In this document: positions 33,099 to 40,429 of the stretch, piece after piece
Layout: each line of letters begins with the position of its first letter
How positions within the stretch are numbered: the first letter of the stretch is position 1
Assembly (NCBI RefSeq): GCF_002024165.1
Contig: NZ_MWQN01000001.1
Location: forward strand, 2,604,001 to 2,668,000
DNA length: 64,000 bases
DNA from: Embleya scabrispora
GTDB lineage: Bacteria; Actinomycetota; Actinomycetes; Streptomycetales; Streptomycetaceae
Direction of reading: 5' to 3'
Notes under the pieces: generated by a model
What the model saw: the letters and a program-made list of their open reading frames with translations, nothing else
The model's database searches: none
Told to the model about the DNA's origin: nothing
Program-made: the position numbers and the translations under genes

Positions 33099-33421
33099 CC
33101 GATGTGCGGATCGAGGCCGGGCGCCGTGTCGACGGCGGTGTGACGCACCGGGCGCACCTGTACTTCCAGGATGGGCGTTGGTGCTTGTTCGTGCCGGTGC
33201 CGGGGCCGGTGTCCGACTGGCCTCGGCACCGCTTCGCCCGAAGGTCGGCGGTGCCGCCCGCAGCGGCGCGTTCACGGGTGTTGAACGGGCTCGGGTTCGT
33301 GTTCACGGACGGCGCCGAGTGGGCCTGGATCGAGGACGCGGAGGTGCCCGGTGACGACATGTCGCCGGTGCGGCTGAGCGCGGTGGTCGTGGTCCGCCGG
33401 GCGGACGGAGGCGGGTCGTGA
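33095..33421 (+). CDS. Small conserved element protein (DUF6303-like)
   Basis: A 108-residue protein with the pattern HLYFQDGRWCLFVPVPG, WPRHRFARR, PPAAARSRVLNGLGFVFTDGAEWAWIED and a closing DDMSPVRLSAVVVV. It matches a small Streptomyces family that I recall as DUF6303, found almost only on conjugative elements. ATG overlaps the preceding stop (ATGA), and its own stop overlaps the DUF2637 gene (GTGA). The role is unknown, presumably in transfer or element control. Confidence 0.7.
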   Translation: MTDVRIEAGRRVDGGVTHRAHLYFQDGRWCLFVPVPGPVSDWPRHRFARRSAVPPAAARSRVLNGLGFVFTDGAEWAWIEDAEVPGDDMSPVRLSAVVVVRRADGGGS

Positions 33422-34365
33422 ACGCCGCTCAACTGCGTTCGGCGGAGAAGGCGTTGAACGTGGGTTCGTGGCTGATCGTGGCCGGCGCGATGCTCTACTC
33501 GGTCCTGACCGTCACCCCGCTGGCCGCCGCGCACACTCCGGCGCGGTGGGCGTGGACGGCGCCGATCCTGCCGTTGGTGGTCGATGCCGCGGTGGTGATC
33601 GTGGTGCGCCTGGATGCCGCGCTGGCCCGCGTGGGCGGGCACGGTGGCGGGTGGCCGGTCGTGCTGCGGTGGATGACGGGCGTGATGACCCTGCTCCTGA
33701 ACGTCGCCGACAGCGCGTTGCGCCGGGATCCGGTCGGGGTCGCCGTGCACGCCGTGGCCCCTTTGCTCTTGATCGTCACCGCCGAGACGGGCCTCGCGTA
33801 TCGGCGGGCGATCACCGCGGCTCAGGTTGCGCTGAACGAGCGTGAACGGGCCGAGCGCGAGCGGCGCGAGACGGCCGCGGCCGAGCGCCGAGCGGCGGCC
33901 GAACGGGAACGGCGCGAGGAGCGCGAGCACCGGGCATCGGTGGCGCGTGAACAGCGTGAACACGAAGCCCGGTTGGCGCGTGAGCAGGTGGAGGCGGCCG
34001 AGCGTGCGCTCCGGGAGGAGCGCGAGGCGGAGCGGGCTCGGGAGCGGGTCGAGGCGGCCGAGCGTGAACGCCGTGAACGCGAGCGTGAACAGCGCGAACG
34101 GCAGGCCGCCGAACGTGCGGAGCGCGAGCGTGCCGAACAGGAACGGGTCGCCCGCGAGCGCGCCGAGCGTGAACGCGATGAACGCGCGGCATTGCTCGCG
34201 ATCGACCCGGCCGAGGGGAAGCTCTCGGAGGAGCGGGCGCGTGCGGTGGTGCGGGCCGCGTTCGAGGAAGGCCACCCGGTGCGCGCTGCGGCCGAGTTGT
34301 GCGGTTGGTCGGTGGGGTGGGTGTCCGCCCGCTACTTGGAGTTGCGTGAGGACCGGGCCGCATGA
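33418..34365 (+). CDS. DUF2637 membrane protein with long coiled coil (SpdB-like)
   Basis: A 315-residue protein. Residues about 15-125 contain four transmembrane helices (SWLIVAGAMLYSVLTVTPL, ILPLVVDAAVVIVVRL, MTGVMTLLLNVADSAL, VAPLLLIVTAETGL). Residues about 138-272 are an almost uninterrupted Glu/Arg/Ala coiled coil (repeated ERERAERER). The last 45 residues look like a helix-turn-helix (VRAAAELCGWSVGWVSARYLEL). DUF2637 proteins are standard parts of Streptomyces transfer operons and are counted with the SpdB spread proteins that move the element through septal cross-walls. GTG overlaps the previous stop. Confidence 0.82.
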   Translation: MNAAQLRSAEKALNVGSWLIVAGAMLYSVLTVTPLAAAHTPARWAWTAPILPLVVDAAVVIVVRLDAALARVGGHGGGWPVVLRWMTGVMTLLLNVADSALRRDPVGVAVHAVAPLLLIVTAETGLAYRRAITAAQVALNERERAERERRETAAAERRAAAERERREEREHRASVAREQREHEARLAREQVEAAERALREEREAERARERVEAAERERREREREQRERQAAERAERERAEQERVARERAERERDERAALLAIDPAEGKLSEERARAVVRAAFEEGHPVRAAAELCGWSVGWVSARYLELREDRAA

Positions 34366-34667
34366 GCCGGCCCCCGATCGTCGGTGCCGACCTGTGGTCG
34401 GCGGTGGCGACCCGCGAAGGCGGCACCTGTGGTTGCACCGGCCGGTGCGGACGGCGCCACGCCGACAGCGGCGGGCGGTGCGATCGGCACGACGGCCTGA
34501 TCGTCGCCCCGCGTGACCTGTCCGTCTCGCTCGCCGTCGCGGTCGGGCTGGGCGCGGCGGACCTGACGACCTGGTGCGAACGCTGCCACCGGCCCGCCCT
34601 GTCGGCCGCGACGAAGAGCGCCGCGGCTGCGCGAGCCGAGCACATCGAGGCGGAAGCACTGTTCTGA
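34362..34667 (+). CDS. Small Cys/His-rich protein, probably zinc-binding
   Basis: A 101-residue protein with clustered cysteines and histidines: TCGCTGRCGRRHADSGGRCDRHDG near residue 25 and WCERCHRP near residue 75. The spacing suggests a zinc ribbon, but no family was recognised. ATG overlaps the DUF2637 stop (ATGA), so it is part of the coupled operon. It may bind DNA or another transfer protein; this is a guess from the zinc-binding pattern. Confidence 0.6.
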   Translation: MSRPPIVGADLWSAVATREGGTCGCTGRCGRRHADSGGRCDRHDGLIVAPRDLSVSLAVAVGLGAADLTTWCERCHRPALSAATKSAAAARAEHIEAEALF

Positions 34668-34764
34668 CCTGGTTTCCCTCGCACCCGGACCGCAGTTCGC
34701 GGCCGGGCGCGAGGGCGGGTCAGCCCTGCTCGAATCCATTCACACCGCATACGAGGGAGGGCCG

Positions 34765-35148
34765 ATGGCCCAGCAGCGGCGCAGGAGTACGGCCCAGGAT
34801 GTCCTGGGTGATCCGGAGTTCGTGACGAACAAGTCGATTCGCGACTACTGCAACGGCGGGCGCCTGTTCTGCCGGGACGGGTCGCTCGAACTGGCCATGG
34901 CGGCTGAGGAGTTGTACGCGGTCCTGTCGCAGATCGCGCCGGTGGATGCCCTGCTTGCCGGGCGGGCCGGGCGGAAGCGGGCGAAGGACACGTCCAAGCA
35001 CCTGATCATCGCGGCCGAGGCGTTGAAGTACGCGGCCGGGTCGATGGCCAAGGCGTACGCGAGCTTCCAGAAGAACTACGCGGCCGAGTTGCAGGCCGCC
35101 GGGGTCAAGTCCAAGCCGGTCAAGCCCGCGTTCAAGTTCGAGGCGTGA
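34765..35148 (+). CDS. Plasmid-transfer protein, TraA-like
   Basis: A 127-residue basic helical protein (AQDVLGDPEFVTNKSIRDYCNGGRLF, then AAEELYAVLSQIAPVD and SKHLIIAAEALKYAAGSMAKAY). It resembles the small proteins annotated TraA that precede traB on Streptomyces elements. The start ATG has GAGGGAGG about 5-10 bases upstream after a 97-bp gap from the previous gene. Role in transfer is inferred from position and resemblance. Confidence 0.68.
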   Translation: MAQQRRRSTAQDVLGDPEFVTNKSIRDYCNGGRLFCRDGSLELAMAAEELYAVLSQIAPVDALLAGRAGRKRAKDTSKHLIIAAEALKYAAGSMAKAYASFQKNYAAELQAAGVKSKPVKPAFKFEA

Positions 35149-35159
35149 GGAGACGCATC

Positions 35160-37256
35160 GTGGCAAGGAAATCGAGAGGTTCACGGGCGACGGCGGTGGC
35201 CACCGCCCCGCTCGATCAGGCCGCCAAGCACCTGACCAGCCGCGCGGCGCCGTTGCTGCCGCCGTGGATGGTCGCGGCGGGGCTGACGATTCCGGCGGCG
35301 CTGGCGCACGACACGATCGGCACCAACCCCGCCGCGACCGCGCTGATCGGCGCGGCCGGTGCGGGGATCACGGTCGCGGCGTGGTCGGAGGCGTCGAAGC
35401 GCTCCCCGCGACTGCGGGCGATGGCGACGGTGTCCACCGGCGCGGCCAGTGCCTACCTGACGGCCGCGACCGTGGCCGGGCCGACGTCGCCGAACGTGGC
35501 CCTGCTCCAGGCACTCGGCGGGGGCACCCTCGCGCTGTGGTGGAATCTTCGCCACGCCCTGCGCAACAGCGGCGCCGAGAGCGTGAGCGACGGCCTGTTC
35601 GAAATGGTCGGGCTCGCCCGGACGCAGGTCGTCAAGGGTGAGGTGGTCGGCGGGGAGGTCCGCGCGGACCTCCAGCTCCCTGCGGGGGAGTTGACGCCGA
35701 AGGACGTGCAGGATCGCATCCCGGTATTGGCGGGCGCGCTGCGCACGAGCCCGGCGGCGATCCGGGTCACGCCGGACCGCGACGACCACTCGAAGGTGTC
35801 GCTGTCGGTGACCCCGGTCGATCAGCTCCGCAAGGCGATCCCGTACCCGGGGCCGCAGTTGCCGGGGCAGTCGATCGCGCGGCCGATCCGGTTCGGCGTC
35901 TACCAGGACGGCCGCCCCATGCAGGTGTGGCTGCCCGGAAGCGACGACCGCGACGAACCGCGCCCGCTGTCGCACATGGCCGAGACAGGCATGACCGGCG
36001 CGGGCAAGTCCGAGTCCATGGTCATCGTGCTGACGGAGGTCATGACCCGTTCCGATGTCGTGGTGTGGGTGGGCGACCCGTCCAAGGGCCGTCAGACACT
36101 CGGCGACATCCGGCACGGCCTGGACTGGTGCGAAACCACCACGACCGGAGTCGGCGCGATGCTCGACGTGCTGGTACCCGTCGTCAAGACCCGCGCCGAC
36201 CTGCTCGGCCGCCTCGGGTACAAGCAATGGGTCCCCGAGTGCTGGACCAAGCACAAGATTCCACTCCTGCTCGCGCACTTCGAAGAGTCCAGCGACTCGG
36301 CGGTCGCCGACCACCCCAACCTCGTCACGGCCGCGAAGCAGGCGCGGTCGGCGGGTGTGGTCCTGTCGGTGTCGTTGCAGCGCGCGTCGTACGCGGGCAT
36401 CTCCACCGAGGTCCGCTCGCAGTTCGGTACCGCGTTCATCTTCGGTGCGAAGAACGACGAGGACGCGTCGTTCATGATGGACGACCGCGCCAAGGACGCC
36501 GGGGCCTCCCCGGAGGTGTGGGCCAACACCCAACCCGGATGCCTGTATCTCCAGGCGCCGGGCGTGCCGGTGGAGCGGTGGGCGGTGCCCGGCCGGGTCT
36601 TCCGACTGCCCGAACCGGAAGACCTGCGGCGCCTGGTGACGATGTACGCGCCGGTGCGTCCCCAGGGTGTGGACAAGGCGACGGCCGCCGTCGCCGGACC
36701 CCGCTACGCGGCCTACAAGGCATCGGCCGCCAAGCGCACGGCGGGCGAGGAGCCGCGCGAGCCGGGCCCGCTGCGGGCCGCGCTCGCCGAACAGCCGCAG
36801 GCGCAGGCGCAGGCGAACCGCCCGGAGGCAGACGACGTGGACGGCGAAGCGCACGATGCCGTCGAGGAGTTCGGCGTCCGGCCCGGGGAGGACGAGCGGC
36901 CGTACGTGGTCGATCACGAGAGCGACCTCGACGCGGCGGCAAACCCCGACGCGGAGCTTGAGGAACCCTCCCGGGTGATGCAGGTGTCCGAGCCGGAGTT
37001 CGCAAGCAGTCGCTCCACCGAGGACGCGCTCGCCGAGATGGCGACGATCCTGGACGAGTTGCGGGCACGGGGTGAGGCGGTGTGCGCGCCCAAGGACTTC
37101 CCACAGGCCCGCGTCGGACGTCACCGGAGCTGGGTCTCCCGACGCCTGGCGGAACTCGCCGACAGCGGCCGGGAGGTCGCCGAGAACCCCGGCGGACAGC
37201 TCGGGTCCTGGCTCATCATCCCCCGCGACGACGCGTTCGAGAACTACGCCGCGTAG
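35160..37256 (+). CDS. traB: FtsK/SpoIIIE-type conjugative DNA translocase
   Basis: A 698-residue TraB/TraSA-type protein. It has N-terminal membrane segments (about residues 35-110: LPPWMVAAGLTIPAALAH, ALIGAAGAGITVAAW), an FtsK motor with Walker A ETGMTGAGKSESM near residue 280 and Walker B-like DVVVWVGDPSKG near residue 300, and an acidic Pro/Glu-rich stretch (about 540-620). The C-terminal winged helix (PKDFPQARVGRHRSWVSRRLAEL) probably reads the transfer locus. Streptomyces TraB proteins move double-stranded DNA between hyphae without a relaxase. GTG at 35160 is preferred (GAGGAG 7-8 bases upstream); GTG at 35145 is an alternative. Confidence 0.9.
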   Translation: MARKSRGSRATAVATAPLDQAAKHLTSRAAPLLPPWMVAAGLTIPAALAHDTIGTNPAATALIGAAGAGITVAAWSEASKRSPRLRAMATVSTGAASAYLTAATVAGPTSPNVALLQALGGGTLALWWNLRHALRNSGAESVSDGLFEMVGLARTQVVKGEVVGGEVRADLQLPAGELTPKDVQDRIPVLAGALRTSPAAIRVTPDRDDHSKVSLSVTPVDQLRKAIPYPGPQLPGQSIARPIRFGVYQDGRPMQVWLPGSDDRDEPRPLSHMAETGMTGAGKSESMVIVLTEVMTRSDVVVWVGDPSKGRQTLGDIRHGLDWCETTTTGVGAMLDVLVPVVKTRADLLGRLGYKQWVPECWTKHKIPLLLAHFEESSDSAVADHPNLVTAAKQARSAGVVLSVSLQRASYAGISTEVRSQFGTAFIFGAKNDEDASFMMDDRAKDAGASPEVWANTQPGCLYLQAPGVPVERWAVPGRVFRLPEPEDLRRLVTMYAPVRPQGVDKATAAVAGPRYAAYKASAAKRTAGEEPREPGPLRAALAEQPQAQAQANRPEADDVDGEAHDAVEEFGVRPGEDERPYVVDHESDLDAAANPDAELEEPSRVMQVSEPEFASSRSTEDALAEMATILDELRARGEAVCAPKDFPQARVGRHRSWVSRRLAELADSGREVAENPGGQLGSWLIIPRDDAFENYAA

Positions 37257-37270
37257 CCGTGCGGCGGGGT

Positions 37271-37373
37271 GTGCGCACGCGTGCAGAGGCGTGCGCACAC
37301 CTGTTGCCCTCGCGCGCACGCGCGCGCGTTGACCTGCACTCTCGCCCGTGCGCACACCCGCACGCGTGCGCAC
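37271..37373. repeat. Cluster of GTGCGCAC palindromes, candidate clt (cis-acting transfer locus)
   Basis: Four perfect copies of the 8-bp palindrome GTGCGCAC start at 37271, 37291, 37348 and 37366, within alternating purine-pyrimidine sequence just after the traB stop. In pSVH1 the clt lies directly downstream of traB and holds repeated 8-bp TraB recognition sequences (established for that plasmid). The motif here differs, as expected if each TraB reads its own site. Confidence 0.6.
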
Positions 37374-37427
37374 ACCCACACCCACACGCCACTACACACC
37401 GTAACCAACAGAGAGGGGTTGGCCGAC

Positions 37428-37721
37428 GTGACCGTCTACGTGGACGAGATCACCGACCACACCCGCGCGGCCAGGCTCAAGGGGCTGCGCTACACCCGCT
37501 GGTCGCATCTGACCGCCGACACGCGAGACGAGTTGCACGCGTTCGCGGCGCGGTTGGGTCTCAAGCGGAGCTGGTTCCAGAACGCGACCAATTACCGCTG
37601 GCACTACGACGTCGTGCCCTCGAAGCGGGCGCTGGCGATCCGTCTCGGCGCCGTAGAGATCGACCGCTACCGCCTCGCGGAACTCATGGCCGAGCGTCGC
37701 TTCTCCGAAGCGCTTCGCTGA
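37428..37721 (+). CDS. DUF4031 protein
   Basis: A 97-residue protein closely matching the DUF4031 pattern: TVYVDEITDHTRAARLKGLRYTRWSHL, DELHAFAARLGLKRSWFQ and HYDVVPSKRALAIRLGA. The family is small and common in actinobacteria, phages and mobile elements, with no known function. GTG at 37428 sits 9 bases after GAGAGGGG, better than the TTG at 37419, which directly abuts it. It lies right after the putative transfer locus. Confidence 0.85.
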   Translation: MTVYVDEITDHTRAARLKGLRYTRWSHLTADTRDELHAFAARLGLKRSWFQNATNYRWHYDVVPSKRALAIRLGAVEIDRYRLAELMAERRFSEALR

Positions 37722-37732
37722 ATCCGCCCCAG

Positions 37733-37768
37733 GGCGACCGTCTTTCCGCCAAGTCCGGCGGTCGCCCC
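37733..37768 (+). terminator. Hairpin between the DUF4031 and RapZ-like genes
   Basis: GGGCGACCG (37733-37741) and CGGTCGCCC (37760-37768) form a 9-bp stem 12 bp after the DUF4031 stop. It may end the transfer transcript or act in the leader of the RapZ-like gene. Confidence 0.5.
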
Positions 37769-37812
37769 GGGCCCAACCCGAAGCCTGCAAGGACCCGGAA
37801 GGGACCACCAGC

Positions 37813-38367
37813 ATGACAAACAATCACGGGCGGATCATCCGCATCGTGTCCTTCGGCTACGGCCACGGCCCGGCGCCCGACGCCGAGATCACGCTCGACC
37901 TGCGGCGCCGCTTCCGTAACCCGCACCACGACCCGGCGATGAAGCAGCTCACCGGCCTGGACGCCGACGTGTATGCGCACGTCCTGGCCACTCCCGGCGT
38001 GCGGGACCTTGCCGCCGCGACCGCGCTCGCCGCGCACGACCTGGCCCACGCCGTCCCGGGCCCGATCACCGTGGCGTGTGGGTGCGTGGGCGGCAGGCAC
38101 CGCAGCGTCGGCATCGCCCGCCACATCGCCGCCATCCTCGCCGACGGGTGCGCGCGGATCGAGGTCGAACACCGCGACGTGCACCGGTCGGTGCTGCCCT
38201 CGACCGCCCACGCACCGACGCTCACCGGCCTTCCGCGCATCGTGGGTCCGGGACCGTTCGTCGGCTCCGACTGCATGGCCCGACGCCACTACGACGCGTG
38301 CCGCGCGGAGCGTCGGCGCGGCTGCGACTGCCCCTGCCACCACGAGGACGAGGGGGACGCGTCGTGA
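37813..38367 (+). CDS. Stand-alone RapZ C-terminal-domain protein
   Basis: A 184-residue protein that matches only the C-terminal domain of RapZ (YvcJ): RIIRIVSFGYGHGPAPDAEITLDLRRRFRNPHHD, LTGLDADVYAHVLATPGV and VACGCVGGRHRSVGIARHI. In E. coli RapZ this domain binds small RNA and glucosamine-6-phosphate. The N-terminal P-loop kinase domain is absent. A Cys-rich tail (CRAERRRGCDCPCHH) is added. The gene overlaps the methyltransferase gene (GTGA). What such a domain does on a conjugative element is unknown; nucleic-acid or ligand sensing is possible. ATG at 37813 has AAGGGA upstream. Confidence 0.8.
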   Translation: MTNNHGRIIRIVSFGYGHGPAPDAEITLDLRRRFRNPHHDPAMKQLTGLDADVYAHVLATPGVRDLAAATALAAHDLAHAVPGPITVACGCVGGRHRSVGIARHIAAILADGCARIEVEHRDVHRSVLPSTAHAPTLTGLPRIVGPGPFVGSDCMARRHYDACRAERRRGCDCPCHHEDEGDAS

Positions 38368-38996
38368 GCGATCTCCGCCCGCGTCTGCTGGACCTGTGCT
38401 GCGGCGCCGGTGGCGCCGCGCACGGGTACCGGCTCGCCGGATGGCACGTCACCGGCGTGGACCTGGTCGCGCAGCCGAACTACTGCGGCGACGTGTTCGT
38501 ACAGGCCGACGCCCTGGAGTACCTGTCCGAGCACGGTCGTTCCTTCGACGCGATCCACGCGTCGTGGCCGTGCGAGAAGTTCGCCAACGTCACCGGCGCC
38601 ACCGGCGACCGCGCCACCCACCCCGACCTGGTCACCCCCGGACGCCCCCTGCTCGTCGCGTCCGGTCGGCCGTGGGTGATCGAGAATGTCCCCGAGGCAC
38701 CGATCCGGGCGCACTACCTGTTGTGCGGCTCCATGTTCGGCCTCCACGTGCGCAGGCACAGGGCGTTCGAGACCTCTTGGTCCGGAGGACCCCGGCTCAC
38801 CCCGCCCTGCTGGCACCACCGCGACCTGGTCCCCTTCGACCACAGCCGCGAACGCGCATACGCCGACGCCATGGGCTGCACCTGGATGACCAACAAGGAA
38901 GCCCGCAAGGCCATCCCACCCGCCTACACCCACCACATCGGCACCGACCTCATCGACGCGCTCACCACCCGCGCCCGAGAGGAGACGGCCGCATGA
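38364..38996 (+). CDS. DNA cytosine-C5 methyltransferase-like protein
   Basis: A 210-residue SAM-dependent enzyme. Motif I is LLDLCCGAGGAAHGYRLAGWHVTGVDL (residues about 8-34). The catalytic-loop equivalent is ASWPCEKFAN near residue 68, keeping Pro-Cys but not the usual PPCQ. Motif VI is WVIENVPEAPI near residue 104. The recognition domain is very short, so it may be a minimal or altered C5 methylase. It could mark element DNA against host restriction, or act on a free base or other substrate. Overlaps on both sides (GTGA and ATGA) show co-translation with the RapZ-like gene and the next small gene. Confidence 0.75.
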   Translation: MSDLRPRLLDLCCGAGGAAHGYRLAGWHVTGVDLVAQPNYCGDVFVQADALEYLSEHGRSFDAIHASWPCEKFANVTGATGDRATHPDLVTPGRPLLVASGRPWVIENVPEAPIRAHYLLCGSMFGLHVRRHRAFETSWSGGPRLTPPCWHHRDLVPFDHSRERAYADAMGCTWMTNKEARKAIPPAYTHHIGTDLIDALTTRAREETAA

Positions 38997-39220
38997 ACCC
39001 GTCCCTCACGTCCGACGGCGAAGACGTCAACGACGAGATCAACCGTCTGATCGCGGAAGCCCGCGAACACATGTTCACGGCTGCCGCCCTGCGGTTCGTT
39101 CGGCCCGACGACACGGACAAGGCTCTGGCCATCATCCACAGCGAGTTCGGCCCGTTCCCACCCGGCACGGCCTTGACAGAGCGGATCGAACGGGCCGCGC
39201 GCAAGTGGGGTGTCTCGTGA
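38993..39220 (+). CDS. Small hypothetical protein
   Basis: A 75-residue acidic protein (VNDEINRLIAEAREHMFTAAALRFV, then TALTERIERAARKWGVS) with no recognised family. It overlaps the methyltransferase gene upstream (ATGA) and the primase-polymerase gene downstream (GTGA), so it is embedded in the replication operon. It may be a small accessory or regulator of the Prim-Pol. Confidence 0.65.
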   Translation: MNPSLTSDGEDVNDEINRLIAEAREHMFTAAALRFVRPDDTDKALAIIHSEFGPFPPGTALTERIERAARKWGVS

Positions 39221-40080
39221 CCGGCCACCTGCACACCGCTCTCATGCTGGCCGCCTCCGGCGTGCCGGTTCTGCCCCTGCGGGCGGGCAAGGTCCCCTTC
39301 GGGAACTGCCCCGCCTGCACGGGCGCGGCCTGCGGCGGCCGACCGAACATGAAGGCGGCCGGACCCTGCGAGTGCCCGCGCGTGTGCCACGCGTGGGCCG
39401 CAGCGACCACCGACCCGAACGTGATCGCCTCCCCGCCCTGGGTGCGGGCCTGGGCGCGGGCGGTCGCCGTCGCCTACCACCCCGGCGGCGCCGGATACAC
39501 CGTGGTCGACCTGGACGACCGCGAGGCGATCGAGTGGGCCCGCGCAACCCTTCCGCCCACCCGCGTGGTGGCGACCACGCGCGGCGAGCACTGGATCTAC
39601 CGGGGCGCCACCCGATCTGCGAACCACGTCCGCCCCGGCGTCGACATCAAGTCCCGCATGGCCTACGCCCGTTGGCTCGGACCCGGCACCGGGCGCACGG
39701 TTCCGCTGCCCTCGGCCGTCCACGCGCTGCTCGACCGGGAAAGACAAGAGACCACCCGCCCCGGGGGAGGGGTGGACTCTTCCTCCCGACCGCAGAACAC
39801 ATGGACGCGCGCGGTCGCCACCGGATGCCGCCACACCCAGGGCTACGTCCAAACCGGCATCAAACGCGGACTCGCCATCGTCCGCAGCCACACCGAGACC
39901 GGCGCCGGATCCAGCGCGTACAGCGTCGCCCGATTCCTGGCCAAGCAGCACATCGGATGCCCCGGCCCGTGCGGGCTCGACGCATTGGCCGAGGACATCA
40001 TCACGGCCGCCGTCGCGGTCGGTGTGCCCGAGCCCTACGCGCGCCGCGCCGTCCGCAACGGACTGCACGCAAGCGCCTGA
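39217..40080 (+). CDS. Bifunctional DNA primase/polymerase (Prim-Pol) of the element replication module
   Basis: A 287-residue protein of the prim-pol N-terminal family. It shows the opening LAASGVPVLPLRAGKVPF, a Cys-rich insert (CPACTGAACGG, CECPRVC), the catalytic acidic motif YTVVDLDDREAIEW near residue 95 and the RGEHWIYRG segment with the His motif. A C-terminal helical part follows. Prim-Pol proteins synthesise primers and extend them. With the downstream P-loop protein it would form the replication initiation module, defining this element as Prim-Pol type rather than RepSA type. GTG overlaps the preceding stop. Confidence 0.85.
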   Translation: MTGHLHTALMLAASGVPVLPLRAGKVPFGNCPACTGAACGGRPNMKAAGPCECPRVCHAWAAATTDPNVIASPPWVRAWARAVAVAYHPGGAGYTVVDLDDREAIEWARATLPPTRVVATTRGEHWIYRGATRSANHVRPGVDIKSRMAYARWLGPGTGRTVPLPSAVHALLDRERQETTRPGGGVDSSSRPQNTWTRAVATGCRHTQGYVQTGIKRGLAIVRSHTETGAGSSAYSVARFLAKQHIGCPGPCGLDALAEDIITAAVAVGVPEPYARRAVRNGLHASA

Positions 40081-40125
40081 ACCATCCCACCCGCACACCA
40101 GCCACCCGAGGAGGGCCGCTCCGCC

Positions 40126-40338
40126 ATGGCCGAGTTCCACATCGAGTTCAAGGACGCCGCGGGCAACAAACGCGGCAGCCGGTTCTTCAGCGAACCGACC
40201 GACACCCACGCCCTGACCACCGGACGCAAGCTGCTCACGTCCGCCCACCGCAGCGACAAGCGCATCGTGCTCGGCACCGTCTCCCGCCGCGTGCTGTTCC
40301 TCAGCCGCGCCAAGGAGATCGCCGACCTGAAGGTCTGA
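40126..40338 (+). CDS. Small hypothetical protein of the replication module
   Basis: A 70-residue basic protein (AEFHIEFKDAAGNKRGSRFFSEPTD, then KLLTSAHRSDKRIVLGTVSRRVLFL) with a beta-rich pattern and no recognised family. A strong GAGGAGGG precedes the ATG by about 11 bases. It sits between the Prim-Pol and P-loop genes. Confidence 0.65.
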   Translation: MAEFHIEFKDAAGNKRGSRFFSEPTDTHALTTGRKLLTSAHRSDKRIVLGTVSRRVLFLSRAKEIADLKV

Positions 40339-40344
40339 CAACGC

Positions 40345-40389
40345 GCCGGGGCGGCCGACGGGCCCATCGAGCCCCTCGACCGCCCCGGC
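40345..40389 (+). terminator. Hairpin between the small gene and the P-loop gene
   Basis: GCCGGGGCGG (40345-40354) pairs with CCGCCCCGGC (40380-40389) about 6 bp after the stop codon. Possible terminator or attenuator ahead of the ATPase gene. Confidence 0.5.
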
Positions 40390-40429
40390 CTGGAGGGAAT
40401 GGCCGCAGCCCGATGAAAGGAGCCATGCG

